From NCBI GenBank assembly GCA_030612585.1, contig JAUWNP010000174.1, forward strand, positions 1 through 9,341: DNA of 9,341 nucleotides, given 5' to 3'. The stretch is from Anaerolineae bacterium. Lineage in GTDB: Bacteria; Chloroflexota; Anaerolineae; B4-G1. Under the pieces are notes generated by a model. The model had not been told where the DNA came from, searched no databases, and saw nothing but the letters and a program-made list of their open reading frames with translations. The translations under genes and the position numbers were made by a program. This document shows, piece after piece, positions 5,887 to 9,341 of this stretch; the stretch's first letter is position 1, and each line of letters opens with the position of its first letter.

Positions 5887-6732
5887 ATGTACGTGAAGGC
5901 CATCTACGAAGACTTCACGGCAGGTCTCGCACCCCATTGGCGGCGATACGTCGTGGGCGCGGGCGCGCTGGAGCCCACCGGCTCCACGCTGCGCTTCGTC
6001 ACCACCGACACCACCTCCCGCCAGTACTCCGATGCCCAGATAGACGACTATCAGGGGTTGCCCCGCCGCCGCTTCTCCTGGCGGCCGCCGCTGCGGCTGA
6101 CCGTGCGCGCTCGTTTCTCCCACCCGGCGGGGCAACTTCGGGGCACGGCCGGCTTCGGCTTCTGGAACGACCCATTTATGATGACTGGAGCACGGTTCCC
6201 CACCCTCCCCCGCGCCGTCTGGTTCTTCTACGGTTCGCCCCCCTCAAACATGAAACTGGACCTGCGCACGCCAGGCCACGGCTGGAAGGCGGCCACAATA
6301 GACACCCTGCGCCCCGCTGCCCTCCTGTTGGCTCCCCTCGCGCCGTTGGCGGTGCTCTTGATGAACATCCGCCCCCTCTACCGCGCCCTGTGGCCCCCCA
6401 TCCAGCGAGCCTTGAACGTGCGGGAGGCCACGGTCGAGGCTGAGACTTGTGGTGAGCCCAGTCGAACCATGACTGGGTGGCATACCTACACCATCGAGTG
6501 GGGGACGGAGCGAACACACTTCAGCGTAGATGGGGGGAGGGTGCTGGAGGACGCCCCCTCGCCCCAGGGAGCGCTAGGTTTCGTGATGTGGCTGGACAAC
6601 CAGTATATGGTGGTCACGCCGTGGGGGCGGCTGCGCTGGGGCCTGCTGAAGATTCCAGGCCGCCAGTGGATGGAGGTAGACAGGCTAGAGATTGACCCGC
6701 TGCAGGATAACAAGGAAGTGAGTAGGGTATAG
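5887..6732 (+). CDS. Concanavalin-like (GH16-like fold) protein without evident catalytic motif
   Basis: This 281-residue protein is not confidently assigned to a family. The C-terminal part has WHTYTIEWGTERTHFSVDG (198-216), the strand pair typical of GH16/LamG-like concanavalin folds, followed by GALGFVMWLDNQY and a closing strand ending in WMEVDRLEID. The N-terminal half (RLTVRARFSHP, GTAGFGFWND) fits the opposite beta sheet. The GH16 catalytic ExDxxE motif is not visible, so a binding or structural role is more likely than hydrolysis. A hydrophobic stretch (about 144-161, AALLLAPLAPLAVLLMNI) interrupts the fold and could be an inserted membrane or amphipathic segment. There is no signal peptide. 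ATG 5887 is preferred (AGG six bases upstream, GAGAAGGA further up); ATG 5797 has no ribosome site and would add 30 residues encoded by the palindromic spacer. Residues about 187-195 are encoded by a repeat-like string. Confidence 0.65.
   Translation: MYVKAIYEDFTAGLAPHWRRYVVGAGALEPTGSTLRFVTTDTTSRQYSDAQIDDYQGLPRRRFSWRPPLRLTVRARFSHPAGQLRGTAGFGFWNDPFMMTGARFPTLPRAVWFFYGSPPSNMKLDLRTPGHGWKAATIDTLRPAALLLAPLAPLAVLLMNIRPLYRALWPPIQRALNVREATVEAETCGEPSRTMTGWHTYTIEWGTERTHFSVDGGRVLEDAPSPQGALGFVMWLDNQYMVVTPWGRLRWGLLKIPGRQWMEVDRLEIDPLQDNKEVSRV
6445..6472 (+). repeat. Repeat-like string inside the concanavalin-like gene
   Basis: TTGTGGTGAGCCCAGTCGAA followed by CCATGA encodes TCGEPSRTMT between two strands of the fold. 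It resembles a dispersed string (GTGGTGAGC...GTCGAACCATGA) that I recall from the same kinds of genomes as the other repeats in this window. There is only one copy here, so the call rests on recognition alone. Confidence 0.35.
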
Positions 6733-6750
6733 GTGAAGGCGGCAAGGGGC

Positions 6751-6890
6751 TTACAGTATGCCTTCCCCCATCAGAATCTGCTGCACCTCGTCGAGGAGTT
6801 CAGCCAGCGAAACGGGCCGGGTGCCCTCGTCGCTGAAATCGTGGCTCTCCGGGGCAGAACGGGGATGACGATGCCAACCCGTTCCGTCAT
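6751..6890 (-). pseudogene. Degenerate small ORF coupled to the antitoxin-like gene
   Basis: On the minus strand an ATG (6888-6890) overlaps the TGA of the antitoxin-like gene (ATGA), the arrangement expected for a second, co-translated gene. Its own frame gives only 39 codons (MTERVGIVIPVLP..., stop at 6771-6773) with an implausible, Arg/Ser-rich end. Another frame of the same DNA reads SAPESHDFSDEGTRPVSLAELLDEVQQILMGEGIL in outline, a balanced protein-like sequence that ends with TAA at 6751-6753. The simplest reading is a short gene with a frameshift after about 10 codons, or the remnant of a partner gene. It could also be non-coding. The protein is not recognised. Confidence 0.35.
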
Positions 6891-7195
6891 TGTTGCTTCT
6901 GCAACCTCCGTAGCGCATCGTGCAGCGTTGCGATGCCATCTACTGCCTGGTCCCAATCCTGGTGGTCGCTCTCAACCTCAAAGGAATAGTCACGTTCTTC
7001 CACCATACCTGCTGCCTCAAACTCCGCCAGCGTCATCCCATACTTGCGCTGGAACATGCGGTTGGTCAATTCGTAGGCAGCCAGGCGGCGGCGGGTCTCG
7101 TTTTCCAGCACCCGGCGGAGAGCGGAATCCACGTCTCTGCGGGGCTCCAGCCGTCGGATAATCTGCACGGTCTCGGCAGTGATTGCCATACTCAT
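6887..7195 (-). CDS. Small antitoxin-like protein of unknown family
   Basis: This 102-residue protein is acidic and mostly helical. The N-terminal part (ITAETVQIIRRLEPRRDVDSALRRVLENETRRRL, 5-38 in outline) looks like a ribbon/helix DNA-binding-type segment of antitoxins. The middle part, KYGMTLAEFEAAGMVEERDYSFEVESD, followed by a DWDQAVDGIATLHDALRRL helix, resembles small chromosomal antitoxin-like proteins that I have seen paired with short toxin ORFs, but I cannot name the family. An AGGGGGGA tract (about 7201-7208 on the complement) precedes the ATG at 7195, and a second ATG at 7189 is possible. A consensus promoter lies 39 bp upstream. Its TGA overlaps the ATG of a short degenerate ORF (ATGA), so the toxin partner may have been lost. 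Codon use and length support a real gene; the opposite strand has a longer open frame with no protein-like features. Confidence 0.7.
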   Translation of the reverse strand: MSMAITAETVQIIRRLEPRRDVDSALRRVLENETRRRLAAYELTNRMFQRKYGMTLAEFEAAGMVEERDYSFEVESDHQDWDQAVDGIATLHDALRRLQKQQ

Positions 7196-7233
7196 CGTGA
7201 TCCCCCCTGAAAGGAAAGAACTGTTCGCTACTT

Positions 7234-7262
7234 ATTGTATCATCACTCACCCGACCTGTCAA
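7234..7262 (-). promoter_or_regulatory. Sigma-70-type promoter of the antitoxin-like gene
   Basis: On the minus strand TTGACA (7257-7262 on the complement) and TACAAT (7234-7239) are separated by exactly 17 bases, giving a perfect -35 box and a one-mismatch -10 box. Transcription would start at about 7227, leaving a leader of roughly 30 bases before the ATG at 7195. It lies between the histidine kinase stop and the small gene, so the small gene has its own promoter. No clear operator dyad is visible around it. Confidence 0.75.
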
Positions 7263-7365
7263 AGCACGACGAACTGGAGACAGTAGAAGCCAAGCCGTTG
7301 TAGGGCCTCCTCCGCCCGTACACAGCGTCTGATCTCGGGGGACAACAGTTCCCGTCAAACGGTTC

Positions 7366-9341
7366 TTACGCTCTACGCTCTGCGCCTGTGGGAGGCCTGG
7401 GAATCGTCACAAAGAACGTGCTCCCCTCCCCCGGGATCGATTCTACACGGACCAAACCACCCAGTTTGCTGACCGCCTTCTTGACAATGGCCAACCCGAC
7501 GCCGGTGCCCTCGTACTCCTCTTTGGTGTGGAGCCGCTCGAACACGCGAAAGATCTGCTCGTGGTAGCGCGGGTCAATCCCGATGCCGTTGTCGCGGACA
7601 GAGAACTCGTACCACTGAGACCTGACAGGTTTAGGAAAACCTGTCAGGTCTGGCGTCACAGGCCGCCAACCGAGTTCGACCCGCTTGTGGGGAGAAGTGT
7701 TGAATTTGACCGCGTTGCCGATGAGGTTCTGGAAAATCTGCCCCAAAAGGACCGGTTCAACCTCTATAGTGGGCCAGTCATCCGCCATCACAACCTCCAC
7801 GTCCGCAGGTAGACTAAGAATGGCGAGCAGTTTTCGCAGAAACGCGCCCACGTCAACCGTCTCGCTGGGGATGCCCCGCCGGCCGACCCGCGAGAGTTCT
7901 AACAGGTCTTCAACCAATTCTTCCGCCTCCTGGACCGCGCGGCCGAGTCCATCGAGATACGCTTTCTGGTCACCGTCGAGCGTCGCTTCCAGGTCTTCGC
8001 GCAAGAAGTCGGCGTAATTGTGAACGGCCCGCAGGGGCGTCTTGAGGTCGTGAGAGACGACGTAGGCGTACTGGGAGAGTTCCGCGTTGGCCTCTTCCAG
8101 TTCAGCGGCACGCTGTTGCAATTGTCGCTCCGCCCGCTTGCGCGCGGTGATGTCGTGGTTGCTGCCCCGCCTGCCGAGCCAACTTCCGTCGGTGCCATAC
8201 GCCGGTTGGCAGATGTGGCCGATCCAGCGCTGCTCGCCGCTACGGGTGATGATGCGGAAATCAATGGACGACACCTCACCGCTCCCCAACCCCTCGTAGA
8301 CGTGCCTGGCAAACATCGCGCGGTCGTCAGGATGGGTGATCCTCTCCAACAGCCTGGGGTCTCGAAGAAATTCATCGGCACGATATCCAGTGATACGTGC
8401 ACACGACGGCGAAACGTAGATGCAGTCTCCCTCTGGACCAATCCAGTACTCCCAGCCGTAGGTAAAGTCGGCTACAGTGCGAAACCGCTCCTCGCTCTCC
8501 CGCAGCGCCTCCTGACGGGCCCGGACGGCCTGACTCATGCGCTCGAAACTCGCGACCAGTGTGCCTACCTCAGCAAAGGCGGTCGGGATGGCGGTCAACG
8601 CCACGCCCTGGGCAAAGTCGCCGGCGGCCAGGGCGTCGGCTCCCTGGCTGAGCCGGGCCAGCGGGGCGACGACGTGGTGTCTAAGCTGCAGCCGGTAGTT
8701 CAATATCATGACCAGCCAGACGGCCGGCGCGAGCAAGAGGGCCAGGCCCATAGACCCCACGTAGGGGCCGTATGCAACGGATAAGGGGGTCTGAGTGACG
8801 ACGACCCAGCCGGTACTCTTCACCTGTGTGGCGCTGCCCAAGACAAAGGTTCCATCAGCGGCGTAGAACAAGGTCGCCTCATCGGCCAGACCGCGCTGCA
8901 CTATCTGCATATTGCTTACGTTCGTCTGTTGAGCCACCAGGTCTGACTGCGGATGCGCCAGCAGGGTGCCGGAACGGTCAGCGATGAAATAATACTCATC
9001 ACCTCCAGTGGTGATCGTCTGCTGCAATTCCTCCAGGTTGAGTTCACCGACCATCATGCCGCCACTGGTGAGTGACCAGACCATACGAACGGCTGGCTGA
9101 CCGGTGTGTAGTGAGGTAAAGGGCGGGGAAATCGTCACGTCGGGTTGTGCCCCGACCTGCTGGAATTGCAGCTGACCTGACATATCTAATCCCTGGTAAC
9201 GATAGTCAGGCGGCGCCATGCGGATGATCGTGCCACTTTCGTCCAACCAATAGAGTATGTCAAAGTATCCATACGTCTGCCAGGTGGCCTGCATATAGAG
9301 GGTCAATTCTTCCGGGGTAGACGTTTCCGCCACCTGGGCCA
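7366..9341 (-). CDS. Sensor histidine kinase (Cache-like sensor, HAMP, PAS, HisKA, HATPase), 5' end outside window
   Basis: This is a membrane-bound two-component sensor kinase, truncated by the right edge: the frame stays open to 9341, so the GTG at 9333 is internal. With residue 1 at that GTG, the order is: extracellular sensor with two beta-rich Cache-like units (about 1-185; GTIIRMAPPDYRYQG, GTLLAHPQSDLV), TM helix (191-211), HAMP (212-268), PAS (282-400, ending GRRGSNHDITARKR), coiled-coil (401-420), HisKA with phosphoacceptor H428 in SHDLKTPLRAV, and HATPase with N-box QNLIGNAVKFN (535-545), G1 DNGIGID (581-587), F-box region (FRVFERL) and G2 GTGVGLAI (609-616). The first TM helix must lie upstream of the window. 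Residues 561-572 (PDLTGFPKPVRS), between N-box and G1, are encoded by a perfect palindrome. There is no receiver domain and no response regulator in the window; the ligand is unknown. Confidence 0.93.
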   Translation of the reverse strand, partial: AQVAETSTPEELTLYMQATWQTYGYFDILYWLDESGTIIRMAPPDYRYQGLDMSGQLQFQQVGAQPDVTISPPFTSLHTGQPAVRMVWSLTSGGMMVGELNLEELQQTITTGGDEYYFIADRSGTLLAHPQSDLVAQQTNVSNMQIVQRGLADEATLFYAADGTFVLGSATQVKSTGWVVVTQTPLSVAYGPYVGSMGLALLLAPAVWLVMILNYRLQLRHHVVAPLARLSQGADALAAGDFAQGVALTAIPTAFAEVGTLVASFERMSQAVRARQEALRESEERFRTVADFTYGWEYWIGPEGDCIYVSPSCARITGYRADEFLRDPRLLERITHPDDRAMFARHVYEGLGSGEVSSIDFRIITRSGEQRWIGHICQPAYGTDGSWLGRRGSNHDITARKRAERQLQQRAAELEEANAELSQYAYVVSHDLKTPLRAVHNYADFLREDLEATLDGDQKAYLDGLGRAVQEAEELVEDLLELSRVGRRGIPSETVDVGAFLRKLLAILSLPADVEVVMADDWPTIEVEPVLLGQIFQNLIGNAVKFNTSPHKRVELGWRPVTPDLTGFPKPVRSQWYEFSVRDNGIGIDPRYHEQIFRVFERLHTKEEYEGTGVGLAIVKKAVSKLGGLVRVESIPGEGSTFFVTIPRPPTGAERRA
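7618..7651. repeat. Perfect 15-bp palindromic repeat inside the kinase gene
   Basis: AGACCTGACAGGTTT (7618-7632) and AAACCTGTCAGGTCT (7637-7651) are perfect inverted copies around an AGGA loop. Each arm has its own 11-bp near-palindrome (ACCTG-A/T-CAGGT), so it can form either a long hairpin or two short ones. It is in frame with the kinase and encodes a Pro-rich extra loop in the ATPase domain. The ACCTGTCAGGT core is a dispersed repeat I recall from Chloroflexota-like genomes. Confidence 0.8.

Noticed and set aside
6733..7161. Plus-strand open frame of 142 codons after the concanavalin-like gene
   Set aside because: The product is low-complexity, Pro/Gly/Arg-rich and without motifs; the minus strand there carries a gene with a promoter, ribosome site and protein-like sequence.
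8020..8784. Plus-strand open frame of 254 codons opposite the kinase gene
   Set aside because: It lies opposite the HisKA, PAS, HAMP and TM regions of an unambiguous histidine kinase and has no recognisable domain.
9331..9333. GTG as the start codon of the histidine kinase
   Set aside because: The frame stays open through the window edge, and the sensor region would lack its first transmembrane helix, so this is an internal valine codon.

Overview
The window looks like chromosomal DNA of a GC-rich, probably anaerobic, environmental bacterium. A member of the Chloroflexota (Anaerolineae-like) is my best guess. The reasons are a two-gene SufC/SufB-like Fe-S module of the kind shared by archaea and anaerobic bacteria, a corrinoid adenosyltransferase, and several short dispersed-repeat strings (CCTTCGACAGG, CTTCGGCTCCGCTCAG, ACCTGTCAGGT, AAATCCC heptamers) that I associate with such genomes. 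This is inference; no rRNA, tRNA or other phylogenetic marker is present.

Left part (3-2605, + strand): a SufC-like ABC ATPase and a SufB/D-like scaffold protein are translationally coupled (TAATG overlap) and form a minimal Fe-S cluster assembly pair. A repeat-filled spacer of about 110 bp separates them from a CobO/BtuR-type ATP:corrinoid adenosyltransferase.

Middle part (2706-6732, + strand): five tightly packed genes. These are a metallo-beta-lactamase (MBL) fold hydrolase, an overlapping second MBL-fold protein of the dihydropterin-synthase-like type with an N-terminal membrane anchor, a small sulfotransferase-like P-loop protein, an AhpD-like CxxC protein with a C-terminal hydrophobic tail, and a concanavalin-like (GH16-like fold) protein without an obvious catalytic motif. 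The first four are probably one transcription unit. The last is separated by a structured 128-bp spacer containing two dyads inside an 11-bp inverted repeat. I do not recognise this set as a known pathway.

Right part (6751-9341, - strand): a small antitoxin-like gene with a textbook sigma-70 promoter and a degenerate ORF coupled behind it, then the 3' two thirds or more of a sensor histidine kinase (extracellular sensor region, TM, HAMP, PAS, HisKA, HATPase) that runs off the right edge.

The most striking cross-cutting signal is that four different genes (both MBL genes, the concanavalin-like gene and the kinase) carry short repeat-like strings in frame inside their coding sequence, each between recognisable fold elements. 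The clearest cases are a roughly 90-bp composite in the second MBL gene and a perfect 15-bp palindrome within the kinase ATPase domain.
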